A DNA stretch of 64,000 nucleotides, from positions 1,302,001 through 1,366,000 of the forward strand of contig NZ_CP025781.1 of NCBI RefSeq assembly GCF_004194535.1, given 5' to 3'. Source of the stretch: Iodobacter fluviatilis. GTDB lineage: Bacteria; Pseudomonadota; Gammaproteobacteria; Burkholderiales; Chitinibacteraceae. A program made the position numbers and the translations under genes. The notes below the pieces were generated by a model. The model was not told the DNA's origin. It did no database searches and worked only from the letters and a program-made list of their open reading frames with translations. This document shows positions 16,752 to 25,754 of the stretch, piece after piece (the stretch's first letter is position 1; each line of letters opens with the position of its first letter).

Positions 16752-17981
16752 TCACGACTTGCTAAACATAGACCGCGCACTCACAAAACTAGCTCGCCGA
16801 ATACTATTTACCTCGGGTTCCCATAGCGGATTAAGTGGTACATGAAAACCTTCAGATTTAGCCAAATCAATGATTGCTGCCAACTCTTCTTTATTGCTGG
16901 CAAGGATCATAGTCTCTGCTATCCCATCCAATTTACGTGGCAAAAACAGTGTGACTGGATAATTAGAACGAGGATCGGCAGCTGGACTCGTTGCATCCAT
17001 ATTATGATGCACAACCTCTCTGCCCGGTAGGCACCCCATAGCCTCATTCAGCTGCGGGATCAGTTCACGCGTCCGCTGATTGATATTTCCTAAATCTTTA
17101 TCTTCTTTTGCATAAAAAAGAGAGGAAGAATCTTTTTGCTTCTGTAACTCAAAGGGAAGTTTCTTGGTATAAATATTTGTTCTTTTAATAAAAACGCTCT
17201 GACTGACATCACTAATTGGCGGAATATCTTTGGATCCATATTCCGATAATGGTGGTGCAATGAGCATCAGGTCATAGTCGGCAGTTAACGGCAATTTACT
17301 TCGGGGATCGCAAAGTACCATGACGGGCTCACCATGGTGTGTAATCGCCAATCTATCGCGTCCATTATCAGAGTTGACACTAAACTTATATTCCTTACCG
17401 CTCGGGCCAGTGGCATAAAGAATATCACCCTGCCTTTGGAGCACACCTTCATTGATTAAATAGGTTAGACGTTCAACACTCATTTCTAGGGGGCCAGCCA
17501 CCGCATCTCTATTTTTCAGACACTCTTGTACTTTTTGATTAGAAGGTTCAATTTTATTGCCCCCTTCCAATTTGCTTAACGATTGATCCACGGCAATAAA
17601 CCCAGCCATAGGCCCCCACGTTGAACTTTTCCCTTTAATGTGAAAATTCTTGGTAGGATAATTTGCATCGATTAATTGAGTTGAAACAGCCTCTACTGGC
17701 CTGAAAGCAATAATACAACCACTCTCAGTGGCCACCTTCTGCAGACCCGGGCAATGTCGAGGAGCCAGACCTGAAAGCTTGATCACCTCCTCTTTATTAC
17801 TTGTCAACGTACTCAATTTTGAATTAATACAGGATTCTTTATCTTTGACCTGAGCCGGTTGTTTTTGTGCTGAAAAGACCGGCCGCTGAGAAATGATTTC
17901 CATACATATACACTTTTTAGATAGTTTCCCCACTATATTTTTTAAAATATATCTAGTACATGAGAATATTCTTACCACCAT
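16752..17981 (-). CDS. ExoY/oedema-factor-like nucleotidyl cyclase toxin (candidate effector)
   Basis: The middle of this ~410-residue protein matches the catalytic core shared by P. aeruginosa ExoY, Bordetella CyaA and anthrax oedema factor. TKNFHIKGKSSTWGPMAGFI (~110-129) has two lysines seven residues apart, as CyaA K58/K65. PLTADYDLMLIAP (~231-243) has the two metal-binding aspartates (CyaA D188/D190). EVVHHN (~322-327) supplies the catalytic His (CyaA H298). CyaA N304 seems to be Ser here, or is displaced. Other matches are VDQSLSKLEGG and LNPLWEP..NSIRR. There is no RTX tail or protective-antigen-binding domain, so size and layout fit ExoY, a type III effector activated by actin in host cells. 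The Ser/Gln-rich N-terminus fits such a signal; no secretion genes are in the window. The ATG at 17981 has a GAGGGGGG site; the ATG at 17903 gives 383 residues, nearer ExoY's length. Confidence 0.8.
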   Translation of the reverse strand: MVVRIFSCTRYILKNIVGKLSKKCICMEIISQRPVFSAQKQPAQVKDKESCINSKLSTLTSNKEEVIKLSGLAPRHCPGLQKVATESGCIIAFRPVEAVSTQLIDANYPTKNFHIKGKSSTWGPMAGFIAVDQSLSKLEGGNKIEPSNQKVQECLKNRDAVAGPLEMSVERLTYLINEGVLQRQGDILYATGPSGKEYKFSVNSDNGRDRLAITHHGEPVMVLCDPRSKLPLTADYDLMLIAPPLSEYGSKDIPPISDVSQSVFIKRTNIYTKKLPFELQKQKDSSSLFYAKEDKDLGNINQRTRELIPQLNEAMGCLPGREVVHHNMDATSPAADPRSNYPVTLFLPRKLDGIAETMILASNKEELAAIIDLAKSEGFHVPLNPLWEPEVNSIRRASFVSARSMFSKS

Positions 17982-18111
17982 ATGGGCCAAGCCCCCCCTC
18001 TAAACGCCCCTTCCTTTTTTCGTCATGCTGAGGTTTTTATCAAGGATGGATGGGGGATTTGCAGGTGCGGTGCGGGGTATGGCTGCAGTGCATGTCGGAC
18101 TGGCGGTTTAT

Positions 18112-18650
18112 TGTTTAATCCTGCAGGGCTTAGAAACACAGGCTTTGCGCATGGATAGACATGTAGAAAACGCACTGAAAGTGGCGCACATAGCAAAGTA
18201 AGCTGGGTAAAATACGCAGGCTTAGCAGACCATCATCTAGGGTCTGTTGCCGTTTCATTCTCGGCTGCGTTTGGCCCATTTTTGGGGCTGAACAAGGAGA
18301 AAATTGCGACATGGTACGAGTACCATGAGCGATTTTTAACTTTCGTTCCGCCCCAAAAATGGGCTAAACCCGAAGGGCTGAAAGATGGCAGTGCGGGTGG
18401 GGCTAGATTCCAAGACACACTGTAGCTTATTAGCCGCTTAGTCAATATTGGCGATGCCAAATCGCGGGCTTTCCGCCCTGCTCGCACCACACATCGCCAG
18501 CGATCACCAGAAGAATTGCTACAAGCCGGTGTAAGCGAAGACATGGTAAGGCTTTCAATTGGCATCGAGCATATCGATGATATTCTGGCCGATCTAACAC
18601 AAGCACTCACCCAAGAATACAAGCTGCACGCCCTTAAAAATCTTGCTTAA
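18112..18650 (+). pseudogene. O-acetylhomoserine sulfhydrylase (metY-like) remnant, interrupted
   Basis: In pieces, the C-terminal third of a Cys/Met-metabolism PLP enzyme can be read. ILQGLETQALRMDRHVENAL is at 18118-18177. SWVKYAGLADHHL is at 18201-18239 after a frame change. After an insertion (18240-18369) come GGARFQDTL, a stop, and [40 protein letters not shown] and [17 protein letters not shown], ending at a TAA at 18648. In intact MetY these run ..LLQGLETL..R..RH.ENAL.., ..NIGDAKSL..HPA.TTH.QL.., ..[12 protein letters not shown]... The N-terminal two thirds with the PLP lysine is absent. The last 17 bp overlap the tail of the gene on the other strand. Confidence 0.9.
18240..18369. mobile_element. 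palindromic MITE-like insertion in the metY remnant
   Basis: Begins with GGGTCTGTTG, as does the IS5 remnant at 7673. It has nested inverted repeats: outer arms TGGCCCATTTTTGGGGC (18272-18288) and GCCCCAAAAATGGGCTA (18350-18366), inner palindrome CATGGTACGAGTACCATG (18310-18327). It separates two parts of the metY-like reading frame. No protein coding capacity. Likely a small non-autonomous element; exact ends uncertain. Confidence 0.65.
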
Positions 18651-19806
18651 AAGATAAAGAAATCAGCTGCTTTTGCCATGAAAACAAGGGTAAGCTATCG
18701 TTTTGCTCTTGGTATTGATATTCCAAACGCAATTTACTGGCCCAAGGGCTTTGCCATTGATAAGCCAAGCCTAAGTTACTTTGCAGGCTTTGCCGTTTTT
18801 GGTTGTATTCCAGCAATGGACTATAACCCTCTCTATCTTCCATCACCCTGGCGCGTAGCTGAAACTCAAGCTGATGGGCGCCTTGGGGATAGATCAGCCG
18901 GCTGCTCAGCTCGCCACTAAATTGATTACCACCTGGGCGCTGCGGAGCCAGCTCAAAAGCCAGCGCGGCACGGTTATCTAGCCAGAGTCCTCGCCACTTT
19001 TGAATATGCTGTACACGCCATTCGCTGTGCAGGCTTTGATAGCGAGGGGCAATATCCACCATTTGCGCCCTTAGCCTAAGCAAAGACTGAGCACCGGCTA
19101 GCGTTGGTAAACCCCGATACTCCAACAAAGCACTGCTTTGGTAGGCCTCATTTTGTAGCCAAAACTGCTGTAAACCTACACCCCAATCACTGCGCGCTTG
19201 CGGCTGCCAAAAGCCCCCAAACCAGCGCATCGTTTGGCTACTTTGTGGCCAGCTTTGCACCGCGCCAGCGTGCAATGCCCATTGCTGCCCACCCGGTGGT
19301 GTGGCAATGGCTTGGATTTCTAATCCAGCTAAATAGCCGGCTTGCGGCAGGCTATTAGGGTCTACTTCTAAATTAAACACGCCATCGGGTAAGCTGATTT
19401 CTAGCCAGCGCTTAGAGCTACCTTGATCCAGATTACTATCGCTTGCCACCCAGCTTTGTATTTGCCCCTGCCACAGCGTTTTTTCACGGCAACCTTGCTC
19501 GGTTTTTTGCCGAATTAAATCACTAATGGCTTGCGGTAGTACCGGTAAAGCTTGCAATTGCCGCTGCAAAACCGCCGCTCTGGTGTAATCCTCTAGCTGG
19601 CAATAGGCCAGCATCAGATCTAGCTTAGCCCCTTGGTGATGGGGATTAAGCTGCAGCACCTCTTCTAACAGCCAGCTGGCCTCTTGCCAGTCTTGCTGAG
19701 CGATATCACCAATAGCTTGCTGATACAGTGCATCTGCCGTTTGCGCTTGCGCAATAGACGGGCAGACCAGCAAAAGCAATAGAATGGCGGGAGGGATCAG
19801 ACGCAT
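18634..19806 (-). CDS. TPR-containing outer-membrane beta-barrel protein
   Basis: A 390-residue protein with a signal peptide (cut near AQAQT), then one or two TPR-like helices (residues ~25-100: [40 protein letters not shown]). From ~115 to the end, alternating polar/aromatic strands suggest an outer-membrane barrel, finishing in Phe (..SLSFKQDF), the usual C-terminal signature for Bam-dependent insertion. The layout (periplasmic TPR, then barrel) recalls Slam-type or polysaccharide-porin proteins, but no specific family is proved. It is the third gene of a minus-strand set after the FecR protein and the CHASE2 cyclase. That arrangement suggests a channel or sensor working with them; role unknown. 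Confidence 0.7.
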   Translation of the reverse strand: MRLIPPAILLLLLVCPSIAQAQTADALYQQAIGDIAQQDWQEASWLLEEVLQLNPHHQGAKLDLMLAYCQLEDYTRAAVLQRQLQALPVLPQAISDLIRQKTEQGCREKTLWQGQIQSWVASDSNLDQGSSKRWLEISLPDGVFNLEVDPNSLPQAGYLAGLEIQAIATPPGGQQWALHAGAVQSWPQSSQTMRWFGGFWQPQARSDWGVGLQQFWLQNEAYQSSALLEYRGLPTLAGAQSLLRLRAQMVDIAPRYQSLHSEWRVQHIQKWRGLWLDNRAALAFELAPQRPGGNQFSGELSSRLIYPQGAHQLEFQLRARVMEDREGYSPLLEYNQKRQSLQSNLGLAYQWQSPWASKLRLEYQYQEQNDSLPLFSWQKQLISLSFKQDF

Positions 19807-19974
19807 AAATTAATTGTATATGCTCACGATCACAAATCTATAAATTTACTTGCTGGATTCTGACTTTATCTCAAAGAACTGATATTACACAACAAAGCCC
19901 AAACGGTGAACACGGCGTTTCGCGGAGAACAACAGGCATTAAATAAGGGCGACTACAACACATCCATTACCAAA

Positions 19975-21855
19975 CTATCCTGGCAAACGATAAACCTGCT
20001 GCACCCCACGCCGCCCCTTGAGGGCAACCGTTCCATAAAGCTGTAGCGGTGAATAGGCTAAACGCCGCTCGGTATCCTCCCCAACCAAAATTTTCTCATT
20101 ATGTAAACTAGCTAAATTTTGTAATCGAGCACTCACATTCACCGCATCACCAATGGCCGTATAGGTACTGCGAAAGGGTGTGCCCATATCCCCCACCACC
20201 ACCACCCCTGTTTGAATGCCAATATGCACTTTGATTTGCTTGCCAAAAGCCGCCTGTTGGTTATGCAGTTCAACTGCGCCCTGCATGGCTATCGCCGCAT
20301 CCACGGCACGTTTGGCGTGGTCTGCTTGGGCCACTGGCGCGCCCCAAAATGCAAATAGGGCATCGCCCATATACTTATCTAAAGTGCCTTCCTGATCTAA
20401 TACGGCCTGAGTCAGCAGCATCAAAGCATGCCGGGTATAACTGGCCAATTCTTCTGGTGGCAATCTTTCGGCAATGCCGGTATAGCCTTGTAAATCTGCA
20501 AATAAGCAGGTTATTTCTACCCGATGAGGCTGCATCATCGCTTGGCTATTACTGCTAATCAGCTGATCGATAATCGCTGGCGGCACATAATGATGAAAGG
20601 CTTGATAAAGCTGCCGCCGCCCAAGCTGGGCATACCACCACTCCAAGCCCCCTTCTAAAATCAGCAAGACCACACCCCCCACCAGTGGCGCCAAAGCATT
20701 CGCCGCCACTTCTTGCGTGGTGTAATGCAGCCATAGCAGCCACGCCATCATCACCGTAAATCCCCAAATAAGCCGCAGGGTATTGCTATGATGTAGCAGC
20801 AGAGAAACCCCCAGCAATAAAGCCCCCCAAACCGCCATAATAGGAAAAAAACTAATCACCTCAACCGGCTGATTTTGCTCTAGCTGATCCAAGGCTTTTG
20901 AAAGCCACTCTGCATGCAATAACATGCCAGGCGTGCGCCCCCCCAAAATAGTAGCAACATAATCCCCCAAGCCCAATGCGCTAGACCCCACAATCACCAA
21001 GCGATTCTTCAAGAGCGCTGCTGGCGCCTCCCCCGATAAAATATCGCGGGCAGAAATCGCTATATAAGCCTCGGCCTTGCGTAAAAACGGAATCGCGGCC
21101 ATGCCATCTTCTGCAATATTTTGTTGCGCAGATAAGCCTTGCAGCCATGCAATTTTCCCAGAGTGACTCTGTAATTGCGCTTGCTGCCCTAGCCAACAAC
21201 GCAATAATACGGGCGCAAATGCAGGGTAAAGTTTGCCCTGATATTGCACCAGCATGCTTTGATGCCGCACCACGCCATCAGGATCAGCAGTAATGGCAAT
21301 ATGGCCGACGCATGGGGCGTTTTGCGCCAACATGGCATGATTGCCTAAATAACCAAATGCGATGGTGGAAGGGATATTGCCGATGGGGATTGCTGCGCTT
21401 AACTCCCCTACACGAATACTTTGGCTTCGATCGAAACCAAAAGTCTGCGCCAAGCTCAGCCGCCGAGAAGCTGCCATTGCCGCAATTTTTTGATCCCCTA
21501 AAACATCACCAGCCTCAGGGAAAATCATATCCAAGCCAATATGTGCAACTTGGTAATGCGCATCTAATTGCTGTAGTAATTGAGCTAAGCGCGTTCTAGA
21601 CCAAGGCCAACGCCCATATTGGGCCAAAGAAGCCTCATCAATATCCACCAAAACAATGCGCTTTTCTGGCTGATCGCTTAGTTTTTGGCTCATTAATTGA
21701 TCATGCAGGCGATCTAATAAATCAAAGGGAAAAGGATAAGCATGGCCACGAGGCATGGCCAACCAAACCACCAGCAGGGTGCTGAGTAAAAAGAATAAAA
21801 CCCGCCCCAGCCAAATAAACCGCAGCTTACGCCAAATGGTTTTAAAATCCGCCAT
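19975..21855 (-). CDS. CHASE2-domain adenylate cyclase (class III)
   Basis: A 626-residue membrane enzyme. TM1 lies at ~14-34, followed by an extracytoplasmic CHASE2 sensor domain (~45-330; RIVLVDIDEASLAQYGRWPW, HIGLDMIFPE, RLVIVGSSALGLGDYVAT). Three TM helices (~335-400) follow, then a cytosolic class III cyclase domain (~435-610). Catalytic elements are visible: LFADLQGYT (metal Asp), DKYMGDALFAFWGAP (second metal Asp and the adenine-selecting Lys) and TAIGDAVNVSARLQ (the N..R transition-state pair). ATP to cAMP conversion is therefore likely. It lies between a FecR protein and a TPR/barrel protein on the same strand. A Crp-type regulator is divergent upstream, a plausible target of the cAMP made here. 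Confidence 0.93.
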   Translation of the reverse strand: MADFKTIWRKLRFIWLGRVLFFLLSTLLVVWLAMPRGHAYPFPFDLLDRLHDQLMSQKLSDQPEKRIVLVDIDEASLAQYGRWPWSRTRLAQLLQQLDAHYQVAHIGLDMIFPEAGDVLGDQKIAAMAASRRLSLAQTFGFDRSQSIRVGELSAAIPIGNIPSTIAFGYLGNHAMLAQNAPCVGHIAITADPDGVVRHQSMLVQYQGKLYPAFAPVLLRCWLGQQAQLQSHSGKIAWLQGLSAQQNIAEDGMAAIPFLRKAEAYIAISARDILSGEAPAALLKNRLVIVGSSALGLGDYVATILGGRTPGMLLHAEWLSKALDQLEQNQPVEVISFFPIMAVWGALLLGVSLLLHHSNTLRLIWGFTVMMAWLLWLHYTTQEVAANALAPLVGGVVLLILEGGLEWWYAQLGRRQLYQAFHHYVPPAIIDQLISSNSQAMMQPHRVEITCLFADLQGYTGIAERLPPEELASYTRHALMLLTQAVLDQEGTLDKYMGDALFAFWGAPVAQADHAKRAVDAAIAMQGAVELHNQQAAFGKQIKVHIGIQTGVVVVGDMGTPFRSTYTAIGDAVNVSARLQNLASLHNEKILVGEDTERRLAYSPLQLYGTVALKGRRGVQQVYRLPG

Positions 21856-21975
21856 TAGGGCTGCTTAACTCCGCTCAAAAAGTAAATCATCATTTGGCCG
21901 CCACAACCTTTATATTTATTTTTTATTTATAGAAAAATATAGAATCTAGCAGCAAATAAATACAAAAAAATTAAA

Positions 21976-23433
21976 TTAACGTCTCCTTAACCAATACGTT
22001 CCACCGTTTAATATTTCATTAGCCCCTGGTACGGTGTGATAAATATAACCTGCTTCAGCGGCATCTTTTCCAGAAACAACACCACGCAGCTGCACATCGC
22101 TCACGGCACCATTTAGAAATACACCATTACTTTCTATTGCACCTTTTACATTAATTGGGATTTCTCTACCTGCAGCATTTAATAAAAGATGAGTGTTAAA
22201 GCTTTGAGCTGAAAAATTAATTTGCAAAGCTGATTCTTTAGCCAAAGTAGGAATAATAGAATTGCTAGCGGTATTGACTAATATACCATCGTGCTTAGCC
22301 ATTTGAAAATTAACAACGCCTAATTCCGGGCCATATTGCAGATTGCTATTATCACGCGACATCACATAATAAATCCCTGCATTCACCACCTCTTGCCCCG
22401 CTTTATAGACATCACTAAAGCTAGCCGTTGAGGGTAAATTAACCAATTCTTGCCAGCGCCCCCAATGAATAGTGGGCACCACTACCACCGGCTCACTAGG
22501 CTTAGGCAGGGGTGTTGTCGGCTCTGGCAGTGTTGGAATAGGGGCAATAGGGCTAGGTGCGGGTGTAGGCGCCACAACAATGGGCTCGCTAATTTTTATC
22601 TTAGAACCATCAAGCAGCGTTTTGGCCACGGCATTGGTTAAATCCACCGCCGATGTAGAGGATTCCGCTCCCAAAGCAACGGCTTTACTTGGTTCTTTCC
22701 CCCCCTCTTTAGCGACTTCTTTTGAATCTTTGACCGCTTCTTTAGCCACATCTTTAGGTAATTCTTTTTGTAATTCTTTTTGCAATACCGGTGAAGAGTC
22801 TTTTTGCACCGGCACCGCCTGCCCACGAACCACTTCTAACATATGCGCAGTGGATGCAAATAACTCACGAGAATTAACCCCTTGGCAAGGCCCGCCTTGC
22901 TCCATACTGCAAGCGCTAGAAAAAGCCTCTACAACGACCCCACCTTTTTGCACGGCTACCTGAGTAGTTTGCTCATTGGCATGCACCACAAAATCAGTAC
23001 CGCGCAAGCCAATCGCAGCCACAGGCGTGTTTAGCCGGTACTTATCTTTATCTTTTTGTACCTCGCTGCCTGTTACCGAACGCATCAAGCCTGTTTTAAG
23101 CACAAATTTAAATTGGCTAGCCGCCCCCTGCTTACCTAAGTGATATTTTTCAATCAGCAGTACGCTATTTGGCCGCACGGCAATAAAGCCTTGATCAAAG
23201 GTGCGTAAATACACACTACTCTGCTCTGCAGTCTGTAATTCATCTCCCTCACGCAGGGCAGCACCCTTAGCTAAAGGCAGAAGCTGCCCCGCTCTCAACA
23301 GCATCGGCTGCCCAAGCACTGCAATAACTGTACCCATATTTGCCAAATCTTGTGCTAGAACAATAGACGGCACACTTATAAAAACAGCAAGCACCAACCT
23401 ACATAAATTTAATCGCTTGAGCACTTGGATCAC
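21976..23433 (-). CDS. FecR-domain exported protein
   Basis: A 485-residue protein with a signal peptide (cut near VLAQD). A FecR domain follows at ~30-165: VIAVLGQPMLLRAGQLLPLA, LREGDELQTAEQSSVYLRTF, and the LNTPVAAIGLRGTDFVV stretch characteristic of this family. Then come a Lys/Glu/Val repeat linker (~210-250), a Pro-rich tract (~285-320) and an Asn-rich C-terminal domain of unknown fold. It is not next to a sigma factor, so it is unlikely to be an anti-sigma factor. In this arrangement FecR proteins accompany CHASE2 cyclases and may be ligand-binding or structural periplasmic partners. Start at 23433, 31 bp from the divergent Crp-type gene, so the promoters must overlap. Confidence 0.88.
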   Translation of the reverse strand: MIQVLKRLNLCRLVLAVFISVPSIVLAQDLANMGTVIAVLGQPMLLRAGQLLPLAKGAALREGDELQTAEQSSVYLRTFDQGFIAVRPNSVLLIEKYHLGKQGAASQFKFVLKTGLMRSVTGSEVQKDKDKYRLNTPVAAIGLRGTDFVVHANEQTTQVAVQKGGVVVEAFSSACSMEQGGPCQGVNSRELFASTAHMLEVVRGQAVPVQKDSSPVLQKELQKELPKDVAKEAVKDSKEVAKEGGKEPSKAVALGAESSTSAVDLTNAVAKTLLDGSKIKISEPIVVAPTPAPSPIAPIPTLPEPTTPLPKPSEPVVVVPTIHWGRWQELVNLPSTASFSDVYKAGQEVVNAGIYYVMSRDNSNLQYGPELGVVNFQMAKHDGILVNTASNSIIPTLAKESALQINFSAQSFNTHLLLNAAGREIPINVKGAIESNGVFLNGAVSDVQLRGVVSGKDAAEAGYIYHTVPGANEILNGGTYWLRRR

Positions 23434-23464
23434 TCCTTACAACACCAACCTTCGGGAGATGCTT

Positions 23465-24148
23465 ATGACACGCCATCCCATTTATTCTTTAGAATTTTTT
23501 TCTGGGATACCAGAAAGCATTTTAAATTCGATTGCGCACGAATCTCAGCTTAGGACAGCCATCCGTAACCAGCAAGTGATTACCAAGGGCTCTCTAGGCG
23601 ATGAGTTGTTTTTTTTGATTAGAGGCCGTTTACAAGTCGTCGACGTTACAGAAGACGGTCGGGAGCTTTGCATTCACATCATTCACGAAGGGGAGTACTT
23701 TGGTGAGCTAGCGGTCATAGATGGCGGAACCCGTTCAACAAGCGTAGTTTCAATTGCCGATGCCGAGCTATTGGTGCTCAGCCGCGCCACTGCGCTTCAG
23801 CTGATTTACTCCCACCCCATTTTGGCTGAACGGCTAATGAAAAAGCTCGCATTCTTAGTACGCTTATCGTCACAAAACCGAGCCATGCTTAGCATACAAA
23901 ACCCATTTCAGCGCATATGTACCGTGTTAACCACATTAATACGCACCCTACCTAGTAATTTAAAAGTCATCGAACTACCGCCTCAGCAATCACTTGCAGG
24001 AATGACTAATTGCAGCCGTGAAACCGTATCTAGAGCCATAGGCCAGCTACTGAATACTGGTATTGCAGAAAAAGATCGGAAAATGCTCATTTTGCGAGAA
24101 CCAGAACGTCTACAAAGCATAGTAAAAGGAAAGATCTCAATTGAGTAA
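23465..24148 (+). CDS. Crp/Fnr family transcriptional regulator
   Basis: A 227-residue regulator. The cyclic-nucleotide-binding fold covers ~25-130: ITKGSLGDELFFLIRGRLQV, GEYFGELAVIDGGTRSTSVV. The last segment aligns with the phosphate-binding cassette FGEL..(3)..R.. of CRP. The C-terminal winged helix includes SLAGMTNCSRETVSRAIGQL, the recognition helix. No Fnr-type cysteine cluster is seen, so cAMP or another nucleotide is more likely than an Fe-S cluster. ATG at 23465 is preceded by TTCGGGAG at good spacing; the in-frame ATG at 23459 sits on that site. It is divergent from the FecR/CHASE2-cyclase/barrel set and is its likely regulator and reader. The frame is open upstream but only as a shadow of the FecR gene. 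Confidence 0.9.
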   Translation: MTRHPIYSLEFFSGIPESILNSIAHESQLRTAIRNQQVITKGSLGDELFFLIRGRLQVVDVTEDGRELCIHIIHEGEYFGELAVIDGGTRSTSVVSIADAELLVLSRATALQLIYSHPILAERLMKKLAFLVRLSSQNRAMLSIQNPFQRICTVLTTLIRTLPSNLKVIELPPQQSLAGMTNCSRETVSRAIGQLLNTGIAEKDRKMLILREPERLQSIVKGKISIE

Positions 24149-24494
24149 TTGCCTTAATAAAAAAATCACAATAAAAATTATTTGAAACACTAAAACACAA
24201 AGCAAAAACAAATCAAAAACCCCATTAAGAAACAAAGACTTAATTACAAAAAACCATCCACATCGCCACAAGCAGCATTAGGCTCCTGACAAGATTGAAA
24301 GAAATTTTCTTGTAATTATTAAATTCAATTACTAGTATAAAAACAGCCGAAACATATCGAGCATGTAAGAAAACAGGGGCAAACCTAGCTTAAAATAGAA
24401 TTAATCACGTGCATCGCCTACCTGCTGCCCAAATTTTATACCCCCATCAAAATAGCAAACTGAATAAAATAACAACCATACAAGAGCTATGTTT
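24149..24494. other. AT-rich leader of the polysaccharide locus
   Basis: About 345 bp without a gene, very AT-rich. It lies between the Crp-type gene and the first glycosyltransferase and must contain the locus promoter. I see no JUMPstart/ops element (GGCGGTAGCGTG) and no clear -35/-10 pair that I would defend. Confidence 0.5.
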
Positions 24495-25714
24495 ATGAAA
24501 ATAATCCACCTTGGTAAGTTTTATCCCCTGAGTACGGTGGGATTGAAACAGTAACCTTCGATTTAGTTGAAGGCCTTAACCAGCAAGGTGTGAATGCAGA
24601 TGTACTCTGTAGCAATAAAGGTACGGAAACTAGAATAGATCTAAATAATACGCGCTACCATGTAATTAGAGCGGGTACACTGGCGGTTATTAATTCGACA
24701 TCAATATCTATAAAGTTAATTACTGAACTAAAAAATCGTGTCCACCAATACGATGCGATTCATATTCATTTACCTAATCCAATGGCTAATTTGGCCATGT
24801 GGCTAATTAAGCCAAAATGTAAGGTTTATCTACATTGGCATAGTGATATTGTTAAACAAAAACATATGCTCAAGCTCTATGCCCCATGGCTAAAATGGCT
24901 CATTAATCGTGCCGATGGCATTATTGCTACCTCACAGCAATATGCAAACTCATCGAAATGGCTTAGCCATAATATAGATAAAGTTTCCATTATCCCTATT
25001 GGTGTTGCAGATAAAAGCCAGCTTGCCTCACAGGAACTTGTAAACAAAATACGCAGCGAATACTTAGGTAAAAAAATTGTTTTATCTATCGGCAGATCAG
25101 CCATATATAAAGGCATCATCCACTTAATTGAAGCTTGTAAATATACTAATGATGATATCGTAGTGTTAATTGGCGGACCAGGTGTAGAGAGTTTCCGCCA
25201 CTTGATACAAAAACTAGGACTCGAATATAAAGTTAAAATATTGGGTGAAATTTCAGATCAACAATTGCCTTCATATTACAGTGCCTGCGATATATTCTGT
25301 CTGCCTTCTATTTTAAGATCAGAAGCCTACGGCATTGTGCAAGTAGAGGCCATGAGCTTTTCCAAACCAGTTATCTCATGTGATATATCTGGCTCTGGGG
25401 TGGCTTGGGTTAATGAGCATGAAAAATCTGGCTTAATTGTCCCTCCTGCAGATTCACTGGCATTAGCTAATGCTATAAATAAGCTCTGCCAAGACGATAA
25501 GTTGCGAAATAATATGGCCGTCTACGCAAGAAAAAGATTTGAGCAAGAGTTAACCGCTGAAAAAATGGTAAAAAAAACGATACAAATGTATCAAGCAAGC
25601 AGTATGGCTGTGATGCAAACTGAAATTTTTTCATTCCGAAAAGCATTTGACACAGAAATATTAAATAGCGAACAAGCACTTTCCACGAAAAAAACCAAGC
25701 AACATAGTAATTAG
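24495..25714 (+). pseudogene. glycosyltransferase family 4, frameshifted near the 5' end
   Basis: The first codons from the ATG at 24489 or 24495 read MKIIHLGKFYP and then run out of frame to a stop. The rest of the protein (GGIETVTFDLVEGLNQQGVN onward) is in another frame ending at 25714. Inserting one C in CCCC at 24525-24528 restores FYPPEYGGIET, the classic GT4 N-terminus (donor fold motif P..GGIE). The C-terminal GT-B domain is complete: ILSIGRSAIYKGIIHLIEAC, SACDIFCLPSILRSEAYGIV with the E..(7)..E region, LIVPPADSLALANAINKL. It would add a sugar to the O-chain or an intermediate. Only the short N-terminal shift argues against function. First gene of the Wzm/Wzt-type locus. Confidence 0.85.
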
Positions 25715-25754
25715 GCGCTGCTTGCTCATAAAACCACCCAAACAAAGCTGAGCA

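Noticed and set aside
18233-18622. 129-residue minus-strand open frame
   Set aside because: It is antisense to the metY remnant and the palindromic insertion, with no family resemblance.
24149-24494. JUMPstart/ops element before the polysaccharide locus
   Set aside because: No GGCGGTAGCGTG or close variant could be found.
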